A stretch of DNA of 64,000 nucleotides from Pseudomonadota bacterium (GTDB lineage: Bacteria > Pseudomonadota > Gammaproteobacteria > Burkholderiales > Burkholderiaceae_B), in NCBI GenBank assembly GCA_023423975.1, contig JAFAEO010000053.1, positions 78,163 to 142,162 of the forward strand. Direction: 5' to 3'. Both the position numbers and the translations under genes were made by a program. The notes beneath the pieces were generated by a model that had not been told where the DNA came from, searched no databases, and saw nothing but the letters and a program-made list of their open reading frames with translations. Shown here one piece after another: positions 9,028 through 18,076 of this stretch. Every line of letters begins with the position of its first letter. Positions within the stretch are counted from its first letter, which is position 1.

Positions 9028-10677
9028 ATGAACCCCACAGCCTTGTTATTGGCAACTTTTATTCTGTCCATTGTCGGACTCTTTGCCTTTATATGGTCAC
9101 TGAGAAAGGGCCTGTTTGAAGCGGAGTCCAGCGGTGCGCGCACTATTTTTTCGACCGGAGAAATCGGACATCCTGAAGAGCCATCAGTAGGGCCCGCTCA
9201 ACAGAGCGCCCTGAATGAAGTGTCGCGGACCAATCTGGTCGCCGATGAAACAAAAACCTCTCAGGCTGAGTTGGCTGCCCGCGAGGCGGCCGACCGATCC
9301 AGCGCCTTGCCCGCCTTTGTGCTCATTGGCTGTTCGGTCGTCTGGCTGATTGTGGCCTCATTCGCAGGCCTCTTGGCTTCGCTCAAATTGCACTGGCCAG
9401 ATCTGCTCACAGAGCAGGCCTGGCTCAGTTTCGGTCGCTTGCGCACCATGCATTTGAATGGCGTGGCGTACGGCTGGGCGCCCCTGGGGCTGCTGGGACT
9501 TGCTATCTGGATGCTGCCACGACTTTTGCGAACGCAATTGCTGGGCGGACGTTTGGTCATTTTTGGTGCGCTGTTGTGGAATGCCGCGCTGATCGCAGGG
9601 ATGGGTGGCTTGGCTATTGGCATTAACGCAGGCATGGAATGGCTGGAGATCCCCTGGCAGATCGGCGTGCTGTTCGCCATAGGCGGCATGCTGGTTGGCT
9701 TGCCGATGGCCCTGATGCTGACGCGCCGTAAAGTGAATCATCTGTACGTGTCTGTCTGGTATATGGGAGCCGCGCTGTTCTGGTTCCCAACGCTTTATAT
9801 CGTGGCCAAGGTTCCTGGCGTGCACTTTGGTGTAGAGCAGGCCACGATGAACTGGTGGTATGGCCATAATGTATTGGGGCTGTTCTATACGCCGCTCTCG
9901 CTGGCAGCTGTTTACTATTTCCTGCCCAAGGTGATTGGCCGGCCGGTGCGTTCTTACAACCTGTCGTTGCTGGGATTCTGGACACTGGCCTTTTTCTATG
10001 GTCAGGTGGGGGCGCATCACCTGATTGGCGGCCCGATCCCTGAGTGGCTGATCACGCTGTCTATCGTGCAAAGCGTGATGATGATCATCCCGGTTCTGGC
10101 GTTTTCAATCAACCAGCACATGACGCTGAAAGGGCACTTTAGCGCCCTGCGCCATTCCCCGGTGCTGCGCTTTATTGTCTTTGGCGCCGTGATGTATACG
10201 CTAGCCTCGGTACAGGGTTCTTTCCAGGCATTGCGTACGGTTAACGCCACGACGCATTTCACCCACTTTACGGTGGCGCATGCGCACATAGGCATGTACG
10301 GCTTTGTGTCGATGGTGATTTTCGGCGGGGTTTATTTTGTCATGCCACGCATTCTGAATACGGCCTGGCCCAAACCCAGTCTGATCGCCTGGCATTTCTG
10401 GCTCGTGGTAGCGGGGTTCGCAGTCTATATGATTACCTTGAGCATCGGCGGGGTATTGCAGGGCCTGGCTTTGCTGGATCCTGCCCGTGAATTCATGGAG
10501 TCGGTAGCTGTCACCATGCCATGGCTGCAGGGCAGGTCGATTGGCGGTGCGCTGATGACGCTGGGCCATCTGGTGTTTGCGCTACATGTCTTGCTGATCA
10601 TCGTGCGTTCCGGCGCCTTTTCCCTGACCGAGCGTAAAACGCCCGCTGCTGCTGCGGCTAACCCTTCACTGACATAA
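9028..10677 (+). CDS. cbb3-like cytochrome oxidase subunit I with CcoS-like N-terminus
   Basis: This is the catalytic subunit of a C-family (cbb3-type) heme-copper oxidase in the inner membrane. The first 50 residues look like CcoS: one membrane helix followed by LRKGLFEAESSGARTIF. A charged linker (about 50-95) leads to the CcoN-like core. Candidate metal ligands are all present: His142 (RTMHLNGVAYG) and His420 for the low-spin heme, His280 (NWWYGHNVLG) and His330-His331 (GAHHLIGG) for CuB, and His418 (VAHAHIGMYG) for the high-spin heme. Tyr324, one turn before the His pair, is in the position of the cross-linked tyrosine of cbb3 enzymes. CcoO- and CcoP-like cytochromes and a SCO protein follow directly. 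Ligand assignments rest on motif comparison only. Confidence 0.85.
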   Translation: MNPTALLLATFILSIVGLFAFIWSLRKGLFEAESSGARTIFSTGEIGHPEEPSVGPAQQSALNEVSRTNLVADETKTSQAELAAREAADRSSALPAFVLIGCSVVWLIVASFAGLLASLKLHWPDLLTEQAWLSFGRLRTMHLNGVAYGWAPLGLLGLAIWMLPRLLRTQLLGGRLVIFGALLWNAALIAGMGGLAIGINAGMEWLEIPWQIGVLFAIGGMLVGLPMALMLTRRKVNHLYVSVWYMGAALFWFPTLYIVAKVPGVHFGVEQATMNWWYGHNVLGLFYTPLSLAAVYYFLPKVIGRPVRSYNLSLLGFWTLAFFYGQVGAHHLIGGPIPEWLITLSIVQSVMMIIPVLAFSINQHMTLKGHFSALRHSPVLRFIVFGAVMYTLASVQGSFQALRTVNATTHFTHFTVAHAHIGMYGFVSMVIFGGVYFVMPRILNTAWPKPSLIAWHFWLVVAGFAVYMITLSIGGVLQGLALLDPAREFMESVAVTMPWLQGRSIGGALMTLGHLVFALHVLLIIVRSGAFSLTERKTPAAAAANPSLT

Positions 10678-10684
10678 ACGCGGT

Positions 10685-11329
10685 ATGGAAAACGAACTTA
10701 AACTACTTGTGGGTGCGATGGTGACGCTATCGCTGGCAACCTCAGCCTTGGTCGTCGTGCCCTTTCTACAACTGAAGGATGAGCCGGCACCTGCCGAGCT
10801 CAAGCCTTATACCAGCCAGGAGTTGCGCGGACGCCAGCTGTATCGTGCGCACGCATGTATGGCCTGTCATACCCAGCAGCCCAGCACCACTGGTGCAGGT
10901 ATCGCAGATGCCAGCCGTGGCTGGGGGCGTGCATCGGTAGCGGGCGATTATCACTATGATGACCCGCCGTTGCTAGGCACCATGCGTACTGGTCCTGACC
11001 TGTTCAATATCGGCGTGCGCCAGCCTAGCGTGGACTGGCATCTTGGCCATCTGTTTCAGCCGCGCGCCTATACGCCGGGCAGCAATATGCCCGCCTATCC
11101 GTTTATGTTCGAAGTCAGGAACGCTGATGATGTGGCCGACGGCGAGAAAGTCGTGCATCTGCCATCCGGGACGGTTGAACCTGGCAAGGTCGTGGTCGCC
11201 AAACCAGAAGCGCTGGACCTGGTGGCATATCTGATCAGCCTGAAACGCACCTACCCCGTTCTGTCTACGGAACAGGCGAACGTATTGTCGCAATCGGGCG
11301 CAATGACAGAGAAGGAACAAGTGCAATGA
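10685..11329 (+). CDS. CcoO-like membrane-anchored monoheme cytochrome c
   Basis: This 214-residue protein resembles CcoO, the monoheme cytochrome subunit of cbb3 oxidases. It has one N-terminal membrane helix (about residues 8-28), the heme site Cys58-Met-Ala-Cys61-His62, and a probable axial Met135 in GSNMPAYPF. Blocks typical of CcoO are present, including RTGPDLFNIG and DWHLGHLFQPRAYTPGSNMP. It starts 7 bases after the subunit I stop and overlaps the next cytochrome gene by ATGA. Its task would be electron transfer from the soluble cytochrome pool or the partner cytochrome to subunit I. Confidence 0.88.
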   Translation: MENELKLLVGAMVTLSLATSALVVVPFLQLKDEPAPAELKPYTSQELRGRQLYRAHACMACHTQQPSTTGAGIADASRGWGRASVAGDYHYDDPPLLGTMRTGPDLFNIGVRQPSVDWHLGHLFQPRAYTPGSNMPAYPFMFEVRNADDVADGEKVVHLPSGTVEPGKVVVAKPEALDLVAYLISLKRTYPVLSTEQANVLSQSGAMTEKEQVQ

Positions 11330-11934
11330 GCGTAAAGAAACAGACGCGCGCTTCCGAAAATGCGGATCCGCATGAGCTGAATAATCCCGTTCCGCGCGTG
11401 CTCCTGGGCGTTATTCTGGCCTTGGTGGTATGGGGCGTGTATTATATTTTTTCTGCAAATCCCAATAGTGTTGCGGGCCTGGGTGATAGGCGCGATCCCG
11501 CTACGCTGGTGGCAGCGGCACCGTCCGAGAACGGCGCCATTGATGGCAAGCAGTTGTTCACGACCGCCTGCCAGTCGTGTCATCAGGCCAGCGGTCAGGG
11601 ACTGACCGGGGTATTCCCGCCATTAGCGGGTGCTGAATGGGTAACCGGCGATCCGGCTGTGCTGGTGCAGATCGTACTGCACGGGCTGAGCGGACCAATC
11701 AAGGTTGCGGGCGCGCAATATAACGGTATGATGCCGCCGTTTGGGGAACAGTTCAACGACGCGGAGCTGGCAGCTGTGCTCAGCTATATTCGCGATGCCT
11801 GGGGCAACGGTGCCTCTGCCATTGAGGTGGCAACCATCCGGAAAGCCCGCGAGGCGACCAAGGATAGAACCACGCCATGGGGCGGTGAAGCGGAACTGCG
11901 CAAGGCTGCCCTGACGTTCTCCGTATCTGATTGA
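11326..11934 (+). CDS. Membrane-anchored monoheme cytochrome c, CcoP-like
   Basis: The protein has a cytoplasmic N-terminus of about 22 residues, one membrane helix (about 24-43) and a single class I cytochrome c domain with Cys82-Gln-Ser-Cys85-His86 and a candidate methionine ligand in NGMMPPFGEQF. Ordinary CcoP carries two heme domains; this one, at 202 residues, has only one. The ATGA overlap with the CcoO-like gene shows it belongs to the same oxidase unit. It most likely delivers electrons to the CcoO-like subunit. Confidence 0.85.
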   Translation: MSVKKQTRASENADPHELNNPVPRVLLGVILALVVWGVYYIFSANPNSVAGLGDRRDPATLVAAAPSENGAIDGKQLFTTACQSCHQASGQGLTGVFPPLAGAEWVTGDPAVLVQIVLHGLSGPIKVAGAQYNGMMPPFGEQFNDAELAAVLSYIRDAWGNGASAIEVATIRKAREATKDRTTPWGGEAELRKAALTFSVSD

Positions 11935-11936
11935 TC

Positions 11937-12578
11937 ATGAAGACGTCCGGGGTTCGTTCTGTTATTGCATTTGCCATCGTCGTGGTGCTCGGGCTGGCTG
12001 CGTTTTCGGCAGTTACGGCCGGTTTTGCGGCAGTCACCTCCGATGGGGTGAGACGCGTGCAACTTAAGCACAACCCCAGGGTGCTCCCAGATCTGCCTCT
12101 GATCGACGCTCGCGGCACAATGTTTTCATTGCGCGATTATGGCGGTGCTTCGGATTATGTGACGTTTATCACACTTGTCTATCTGCAGTGTCAATCGGTC
12201 TGCCGTACCAGCATCGCCGGTCAATCGTGGATGCAGCATGCGATCCAGGTCCGCGGGCTTGAGGGTCGGGTGCGATTGCTGACTTTAAGCTTTGATCCGG
12301 CAAACGATAGTCCGCAGGTCATGGCCGAGCATGCCAGGCGTATGGGCGGGGACGCCGACCTGTGGCGTTTTGCAACCTTGCGTGATACGGGCGATCTGAA
12401 TCGTATGCTTGCACTATTCGATATCATCGTTCTGCCGGATGGCCTGGGTGGCTATTCACATAACGCGGGCCTGTTTTTGATTAATGAGCGCGGTCAGCTT
12501 GCCAGGGCATATGATGTAGACCGTCCTGATCTGGCGCTGGCCGATTATTTGGCGCGCGCCAAAGGGAAGGGCGGATGA
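11937..12578 (+). CDS. SCO1/SenC-family copper chaperone
   Basis: This is a membrane-anchored thioredoxin-fold protein that inserts copper into respiratory oxidases. The N-terminal helix (about residues 8-30) anchors it, and the copper ligands are visible as Cys85-x-x-x-Cys89 (YLQCQSVCRT) and His175 (GGYSHNAG). The fold block LLTLSFDPANDSPQVM is typical of the family. The ATG at 11937 follows the previous stop by 2 bases; a TTG at 11931 is also in frame but less likely. Its place in the oxidase operon fits assembly of CuB. Confidence 0.88.
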   Translation: MKTSGVRSVIAFAIVVVLGLAAFSAVTAGFAAVTSDGVRRVQLKHNPRVLPDLPLIDARGTMFSLRDYGGASDYVTFITLVYLQCQSVCRTSIAGQSWMQHAIQVRGLEGRVRLLTLSFDPANDSPQVMAEHARRMGGDADLWRFATLRDTGDLNRMLALFDIIVLPDGLGGYSHNAGLFLINERGQLARAYDVDRPDLALADYLARAKGKGG

Positions 12579-13159
12579 AACTGCTGTTCCCCGAAAAAAC
12601 CACGTTACGGAAGTGGGCTCGTCACTGGGCGCTGCCTGGATTGTTGTGCGCGACCCTGGCACTATTTCAGCCGCGGCTTGAGCAGTCAATGGTTTTGCAT
12701 ATGGGGGTGGAGATTCCCTTGCTGTTTATCCTGGGTTGGCTGACGGCAAACGCCTGTGGGCCGGCGCTGGTGAAAAAACTCGCGCCATGGAATATGGCCG
12801 GGGTGCCCGGACCGACATTTGCGATCCTGGTGATCTCGCTCTGGATGGTGCCCGCGGCGCTTGATTATGCCGTATTGTCTGCGCCGGTTGCAATCGCTAA
12901 AGTTGCCAGTCTGCTGGCGGCCGGGATGGCGGCCGGACTATCGTGGAAGCCGGCCGGATTCATAGTGCAGGCGTTTTTCACGATGAATGCGTTCTGGATG
13001 ACATTTGTGGTTGGCCTGCTGTATCGCGAGGCGCCGCTGCAGCTGTGCAGCGTCTACCTGGAAGATGAGCAGGCCCGTGCCGGCGCGGCGGTCATGGCGT
13101 GGGCAATCCTGGCGTTGCTGCTTTGGGTGCCAGGCGTACTTAGAAAACTTCGCGATTGA
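12575..13159 (+). CDS. Multi-spanning membrane protein of the oxidase cluster, unknown function
   Basis: I do not recognise the family. The 194-residue protein has five or six hydrophobic stretches (about 20-35, 45-65, 80-100, 105-125, 128-148 and 168-188) separated by short polar loops, and no cysteine pair or heme motif. The start ATG overlaps the SCO gene stop by ATGA, so it is the fifth and last gene of the oxidase operon. That position suggests an assembly or accessory role, for example in copper handling, but nothing in the sequence proves it. Confidence 0.7.
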   Translation: MKLLFPEKTTLRKWARHWALPGLLCATLALFQPRLEQSMVLHMGVEIPLLFILGWLTANACGPALVKKLAPWNMAGVPGPTFAILVISLWMVPAALDYAVLSAPVAIAKVASLLAAGMAAGLSWKPAGFIVQAFFTMNAFWMTFVVGLLYREAPLQLCSVYLEDEQARAGAAVMAWAILALLLWVPGVLRKLRD

Positions 13160-13256
13160 GCGTCTGCGCATCAAGACGCTACAACTGTGTTGTTCAGATA
13201 CATCGCCTTGAACGTCGACGGCCCCCGGTTGAAGCGTGATGGGTCCGAATATCTGT

Positions 13257-13757
13257 TTAGTCGGAATTTATTCCACCGATTGGCGGCTCATCGTCCAGGG
13301 CGTCGGCAAATTTTCGCATTGATTTGACGAACGCATCAAGCTCGTCTTTACTCCAGTCCTTGAAGATTGCATTGGCCATGCGTTCACGCGCAGCATCGAT
13401 GTGATCAGTCATTGCCTTGCCCTTTGCTGATATGACTGCCTCGCGTACCCGTCGATCCATGGGGTTTGCCTGACGCTTGACCAGATCCAGGCTTTCGAGC
13501 CTGGCTACCTGGCGGCTGATCGTGGTGTAATCTCGCCCTGAGCGATCGGCCAGCTCCACCACGCCAATCGGCCCCAGCCGCTCAATCATCACGAGTGCGG
13601 AAAACAACGCCCGATCAAGCCGGATTCCGGCATCCTGGATCATCTTTTCATCGTTCCGCGGACGGTTCAGCGCACTAAGGATGCTGATCAATGACCCATG
13701 AAGGGATTTCATTTGTTCTGATATATGTGTATCTTGCACATTTTTTCTAAATGACAT
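13257..13757 (-). CDS. MarR-family transcriptional regulator
   Basis: This 166-residue winged-helix regulator is of the MarR family: RLDRALFSALVMIERLGPIG, then the recognition region LADRSGRDYTTISRQVARLE and the wing VKRQANPMDRRVREAVIS. The start ATG at 13757 has a clear AGGAG site at suitable spacing; an upstream in-frame start would run into the divergent gene. The start lies only 44 bases from the flavin monooxygenase start, so it should repress that gene and itself. Such regulators usually respond to an aromatic substrate of the neighbouring enzyme. Confidence 0.88.
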   Translation of the reverse strand: MSFRKNVQDTHISEQMKSLHGSLISILSALNRPRNDEKMIQDAGIRLDRALFSALVMIERLGPIGVVELADRSGRDYTTISRQVARLESLDLVKRQANPMDRRVREAVISAKGKAMTDHIDAARERMANAIFKDWSKDELDAFVKSMRKFADALDDEPPIGGINSD

Positions 13758-13801
13758 AATATAGCTCCTGTTAAGTGCATAATACACATATTGGGGCAAT
13801 C

Positions 13802-15331
13802 ATGACAAGTCAATCGACTACAGATGTATTAATTTGCGGAGCAGGCACAGCGGGTCTGACGCTGGCCATCGATCTTGCCCGCCGCGGCGTTTCTTTCCGA
13901 CTGATCGAAAAACAGGCGAGGCCATTCCCCGGCTCCCGCGGCAAAGGCATACAACCCAGGACCCAGGAAGTGTTCGAGGATCTGGGCATTCTGGACAAAG
14001 TCGTGGCCCGTGGCGGCTTCTATCCCCGGCAGCGCTGCTATCGCGACGATGGCAGCTATGTTGAAACTACGCTATCGGAACCCGATGATGCATCACCGGC
14101 AGAACCGTATCAGTTGCCGCTTATGCTCCCGCAGTTTCTGACTGAGCAAATCATGCGTGAGCGCCTGAACGAACTCGGCTATCAGGTGGAGTTCGGCTGC
14201 GAGTTGCTCGGCTTTGAACAAGACGCCGATGGCGTCACGGTAACGCTATTGGGACCAACTGGCCCGCAGACTGTTCGCGCTCGCTACCTCGTGGGTGCCG
14301 ACGGCGGACGCAGTTTCGTTAGGAAAACACTTGGCGTAGACTTTCCCGGCAGGACGCTGGGCGTGCATGCAATCGTGGCCGATGTGGTGCTGACCGGTCT
14401 GGATCGGGATGCCTGGCACCAGTTTAATGACGGCGATATGCAGCGGATGGTTGCCATCTGCCCGCTGGCCGGCACGGAGCTTTTCCAGATTCAGGCACCG
14501 GTCCCGCCGAATAAACAGGCGGACCTGTCTGCCCAGGGGCTGACCACGTTGGTCGCCAGGCGAACGGGCCTAGCAGATATCATTGTGAATGATGTGTCCT
14601 GGGCTTCCGATTACCAGATGAGTGCGCGGCTGGCAGAACGCTATCGTGTGGAGCGGGTATGTCTGGTCGGCGATGCCGCTCATGTACATCCGCCCACCGG
14701 CGGCCAAGGGCTGAATACCAGTGTGCAGGATGCCTACAACCTGGGCTGGAAGCTGACGGCCGTGCTGCGAGGAGCGCCAGACAACCTGCTGGACAGCTAC
14801 GAGACGGAGCGCCGTCCGGTGGCTGAATCTGTGCTTGGTCTGTCAACGCGGCTCCTGAAGAATCAGAAGGCAGGTGGCATGCGCCGCGGCCGTGAGACGC
14901 GCCAGCTGGACATCGGTTACATGGACTCGCCGCTGGCAATCGAACTGCCGCAACGCAAAAGCGGTATCCGGGCGGGGGAGCGTGCGCCGGATGCGCCGAT
15001 TCGTGGTGCAGCCGGCCAGACATCACGATTGTTCCAACTGTTCAAAGGCGGGCATTGGACGTTGCTGCTCCAGACAGAGCAGCAGACGCCGGGGGTACAG
15101 GAGATGGTAGAGCCAAGAGCCGGACTGCATGTTCACACGATCAGCCCGAAGGGCGACGTGATCGATGCCTGGGGGCACATCCATGACGCTTATGGACTGA
15201 CGTCTGGTGAGTGTGTGCTGATCCGTCCCGACGGATATGTGGGGGCGATCGTTGCAGCAGACAGACTCCATGAACTTGATGACTATCTGGATCGCATAGG
15301 CGTGGGGCAATGTGCTGCAGCGACGATATAA
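13802..15331 (+). CDS. FAD-dependent aromatic-type monooxygenase (class A flavoprotein)
   Basis: This 509-residue enzyme belongs to the FAD/NAD(P)H-dependent hydroxylases related to MhpA, PheA and TfdB, which add one oxygen to phenolic rings. The N-terminal dinucleotide fold has Gly13-Ala-Gly-Thr-Ala-Gly18, followed by acidic Glu near residue 37. The central ARYLVGADGGRSFVRKTLG block and the FAD-binding CLVGDAAHVHPPTGGQGLN motif are clear, and a thioredoxin-like C-terminal domain follows (about 390-509). The ATG at 13802 follows GGGGCAATC; an earlier in-frame ATG at 13775 would overlap the regulator's promoter. It is divergent from a MarR regulator. The substrate is unknown. Confidence 0.87.
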   Translation: MTSQSTTDVLICGAGTAGLTLAIDLARRGVSFRLIEKQARPFPGSRGKGIQPRTQEVFEDLGILDKVVARGGFYPRQRCYRDDGSYVETTLSEPDDASPAEPYQLPLMLPQFLTEQIMRERLNELGYQVEFGCELLGFEQDADGVTVTLLGPTGPQTVRARYLVGADGGRSFVRKTLGVDFPGRTLGVHAIVADVVLTGLDRDAWHQFNDGDMQRMVAICPLAGTELFQIQAPVPPNKQADLSAQGLTTLVARRTGLADIIVNDVSWASDYQMSARLAERYRVERVCLVGDAAHVHPPTGGQGLNTSVQDAYNLGWKLTAVLRGAPDNLLDSYETERRPVAESVLGLSTRLLKNQKAGGMRRGRETRQLDIGYMDSPLAIELPQRKSGIRAGERAPDAPIRGAAGQTSRLFQLFKGGHWTLLLQTEQQTPGVQEMVEPRAGLHVHTISPKGDVIDAWGHIHDAYGLTSGECVLIRPDGYVGAIVAADRLHELDDYLDRIGVGQCAAATI

Positions 15332-15427
15332 ATGAGCCTTTTATCACAAGCGTGGCAGGGGACAGGCCGGAGCGAAGTCGATTGTTGTTCGTCTCCCGAG
15401 GGGCTCCGTCCTGAGTCGTATGAACAA

Positions 15428-17071
15428 TTATGAAATTGATGCTGGGACGTCACGAATTTGGTCTTCCAGCGAACGGGCAATATGCAATTGATCGTTCAAT
15501 AAAAAATCAATATCGTCATTGGTCGTCAGCGGATTGAGCAACACGGCCCGCAGCAATGTGAGGCCCTGATTGTTATATTGATTGATCGGGCGGAATGTTC
15601 TGGAGACAAAACTGTCTCCTTTCTGCCGCTGCCATTTTTGCAGCGAAGTATTGAAGCGATTGATGTGAAGATTGTCCAGATCGTCAATTGTTTTATTCCG
15701 GTACTTTTCCGGTATATATCGGTACGTGAGAATATTCATGGCTGGCGCGGCAATCAATTCAAATTCGGGGCGCGTCGTTATTGCCTGAGCCATGTAGCGG
15801 GCACGCTGCAGGCTCTTTGAGAAAAGCTCGTCGTAGCCGTTTTTTCCGATAATATGCAATGCCGCGTGCAAATACAGGGCGGTAGCGGGGCGCGTGCCTT
15901 CCAGGGTAAACCGTCCCTGGTCAAACGATGTGGTACGAACAGCATAGGGTGCATGATGCATGGTCAGTTGGGAGAGGGCAGGATCACGAAAAAAGAGCAT
16001 GCCGCAACCCAAGGGCAGCATCAATTGTTTATGACCATCAATAGTGACGGTATCGGCATGCGCGACTCCGTCCAGCAGATGCCGATTGCTTTCGCTCAGT
16101 ATTAAGCCACCGCCCCAGGCAGCGTCTACATGAACATGCGCACCAATTTCCTTGCCAATGTCACATATTTTTGCGATTGCATCGATACTGCCGTAATCAG
16201 TTGTTCCTGCAATGGCAACCAGGCAGACAATTTTTCTGCCTGCCTGTCGGTATTTTTCAACGGCATCGCTCAACGCGCCCAGGTCAATTTGAAAGAGATT
16301 ATTGACGGGCACCTTATGCAGCTCTGCGCCCAGCAACTGCGCGCCTTTGTCAAAGGAATAGTGCATCAACTCTGAGCCGATGATGACAGGTCGTTCGGCG
16401 GGCGCAGATGCCGTTGTTGGTTCGGATGTTTGCGCTGTATCCGCCAGACGCAATGCAGTCCAAAGCGCGCAAATATTTGCGAGTGTTCCTCCGCTGGTAA
16501 AGATGCCCAGTGCAGAAGATGCGGTTTGTAAATGCTCTTCGTAGAATTGTCTGTCTGCATGAAAGATCTCCCGGTGCAGCATGCCAATGACCTGGCGCTC
16601 CAGGAATGCCATCCCGCGGCTCGTTTCCATTTTGACAACGTTCTGATTCAGCGTTTGGACCAGCCGTCCGATTTCAGGCAGAAACTGCGGAACCGGCGAG
16701 GTCATATGCCCCAGATATCGTGGTGAAGCCAGATGCGAGCAATGAGGCAATACCTCGCTGTCAAGCATATCAATATAAGCCTCGGCGGACTTTCCCTGCG
16801 CTGGTGCATCAAATTGCATGAACTTGCTACGAATGTCGTCGATGTGCAGGTCAGTGGAGGCATCGGTTGATGTGAAGAATTTCCTGCAACTGTCGTCGAC
16901 TCTATTGCGCAGGTTCGTTGTATTGGAGTTGAAAAGAGCGTCGATCAGCGTGTGCGAGGTATTTGCCTCTTGGACGCCATCAATTGGGCTATCGACGTCG
17001 TCGTTCAAAATTAGATCCATCTTGATTTTCTCGATATTCATTGTCTTTGGCGTGGATTTTAATGTACTCAT
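15428..17071 (-). CDS. panP: PLP-dependent group II decarboxylase, PanP-like aspartate/glutamate type
   Basis: This is a pyridoxal-phosphate decarboxylase of the glutamate/aspartate group. The catalytic lysine is in TIDGHKQLMLPLGCG, the cofactor aspartate in HVHVDAAWGGGLILSE, and the substrate region in YLGHMTSPVPQFLPEIG. The overall pattern resembles PanP, the putative aspartate 1-decarboxylase that makes beta-alanine for pantothenate in bacteria lacking PanD; that name is a resemblance, not a proof. The start chosen (MSTLKS) gives 547 residues, near the family's length; an ATG at 17164 would add 31 unlikely residues, and internal starts at MNIEKI and MDLILN are possible. The gene stands alone. 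A glutamate or tyrosine-type decarboxylase is the alternative. Confidence 0.7.
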   Translation of the reverse strand: MSTLKSTPKTMNIEKIKMDLILNDDVDSPIDGVQEANTSHTLIDALFNSNTTNLRNRVDDSCRKFFTSTDASTDLHIDDIRSKFMQFDAPAQGKSAEAYIDMLDSEVLPHCSHLASPRYLGHMTSPVPQFLPEIGRLVQTLNQNVVKMETSRGMAFLERQVIGMLHREIFHADRQFYEEHLQTASSALGIFTSGGTLANICALWTALRLADTAQTSEPTTASAPAERPVIIGSELMHYSFDKGAQLLGAELHKVPVNNLFQIDLGALSDAVEKYRQAGRKIVCLVAIAGTTDYGSIDAIAKICDIGKEIGAHVHVDAAWGGGLILSESNRHLLDGVAHADTVTIDGHKQLMLPLGCGMLFFRDPALSQLTMHHAPYAVRTTSFDQGRFTLEGTRPATALYLHAALHIIGKNGYDELFSKSLQRARYMAQAITTRPEFELIAAPAMNILTYRYIPEKYRNKTIDDLDNLHINRFNTSLQKWQRQKGDSFVSRTFRPINQYNNQGLTLLRAVLLNPLTTNDDIDFLLNDQLHIARSLEDQIRDVPASIS

Positions 17072-17445
17072 TCGGCCACGTGAATGATTTGAGCGGTTTT
17101 TGCGTTTATTTCGTGCCGTACCAGCTGTTACGGTGACTCCCCATGGGCAACAAGCGATGGGCAAGGCATTTTCCCTGAAGACAGTCGGTCTTTTCTAGAA
17201 AAATCAGGCGCATAGTCGCAACGGGACGTAAAGGCGCGGCGATCCGGTGTGTTGCTTGCCTTTGCGTTACTTGAAATTAGTAGTATGAGTATGTAGGTAT
17301 TGTGATGCAATTGCCAACAAAGAGTCCGAAAGCCATCGTTTGAAGCGGGCGGTGTCGGAAAACGTTGATATAGCGTTGCGATTCCAGCCAGACTTTTCCC
17401 AGGCAATATCGGTTTTGGACGTCGCTGTTGGTTGGCAATGTGGCT
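17072..17445. other. 374-bp intergenic stretch, no gene recognised
   Basis: Open frames here are short and lack family motifs or ribosome sites. I see no repeat or clear hairpin terminator. It presumably holds the promoter of the PLP decarboxylase (right of 17071) and the 3' end of the secreted unknown gene. Confidence 0.5.
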
Positions 17446-18039
17446 TCAATTTTTCAAGCGGAAGCTGGATACATAGTTGTCGCACATCAGGCGGGCCGTT
17501 TTTTCGGCCTTGACCGGATAATCGCACATGACGTTAAATACGCTACCAGCCGTCTTCGATAGTCGCATGACAATTGCGCGAGACGTGCCTTCGAAGGCCG
17601 TACGCGCCACCTCTTCAGGTCCTTCCTGCTTTACGCTGATCGCAGGCGCCGTCGCACCCAGGGTGGCTGCCGTGCGTGTAATAAAATCGCGCAAATTCAT
17701 GTCTTTTTGTCTTGCAGTACGTATGGTCTCAATCGTGCCAAACTCCATGTCATCGACGCTTCTGCTGCCAATGCCGTGCATCGTCAATGTGCCGATGTTT
17801 GGATCTTCTGTTGTTATTGTGTAGTCGTTAAAAGGCAATGGCGATTTTACCGAGAAGTGACCCTTGGTCGATTCTGCCGGATACAGGCCATCCGCGTCTT
17901 TTTGCTGAACCATTTCGCGGTGCATTTCCAGTTTTGGGTCCGCTGCATACGTGTAGAGCGGGTATCCGCCCATGAGGATGTAGACCAATGCGGTGGTTAA
18001 TCGCCGGTTTGCGATGTTAAGGGGAGAGCATGGGATCAT
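17446..18039 (-). CDS. Secreted protein of unknown function, downstream of a Bug receptor
   Basis: I do not recognise the family. With the ATG at 18039, which has an AAGGA site eight bases upstream, the protein has 197 residues and a typical signal peptide (RRLTTALVYILMGGYPLYTYA, cleaved near YAADP). The mature part has no membrane helix, two cysteines near the C-terminus (MCDYP and MCDNY) that could pair, and an alternation of short beta-type segments. It starts 38 bases after the Bug gene on the same strand, so the two are probably co-transcribed. A periplasmic role is likely; a longer frame reaching to 18255 overlaps the Bug gene and lacks a secretion signal. Confidence 0.65.
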   Translation of the reverse strand: MIPCSPLNIANRRLTTALVYILMGGYPLYTYAADPKLEMHREMVQQKDADGLYPAESTKGHFSVKSPLPFNDYTITTEDPNIGTLTMHGIGSRSVDDMEFGTIETIRTARQKDMNLRDFITRTAATLGATAPAISVKQEGPEEVARTAFEGTSRAIVMRLSKTAGSVFNVMCDYPVKAEKTARLMCDNYVSSFRLKN

Positions 18040-18076
18040 TTTATGGGTTCCTTCAGCATGCGGGCCTGCGATGTTC

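Noticed and set aside
9358..10071. Long open frame on the minus strand inside the oxidase subunit I gene
   Set aside because: The plus-strand frame has full family motifs; the antisense frame has no motif, a skewed composition rich in Gln, Arg and His, and no ribosome site.
13758..13801. Palindromic MarR operator GTGCATAATACAC in the MarR/monooxygenase gap
   Set aside because: The arms are only three bases long with certainty, too weak to list as a site.
14580..15026. Minus-strand frame of 148 codons within the flavin monooxygenase gene
   Set aside because: It mirrors the FAD-binding region and is a by-product of GC-rich codons.
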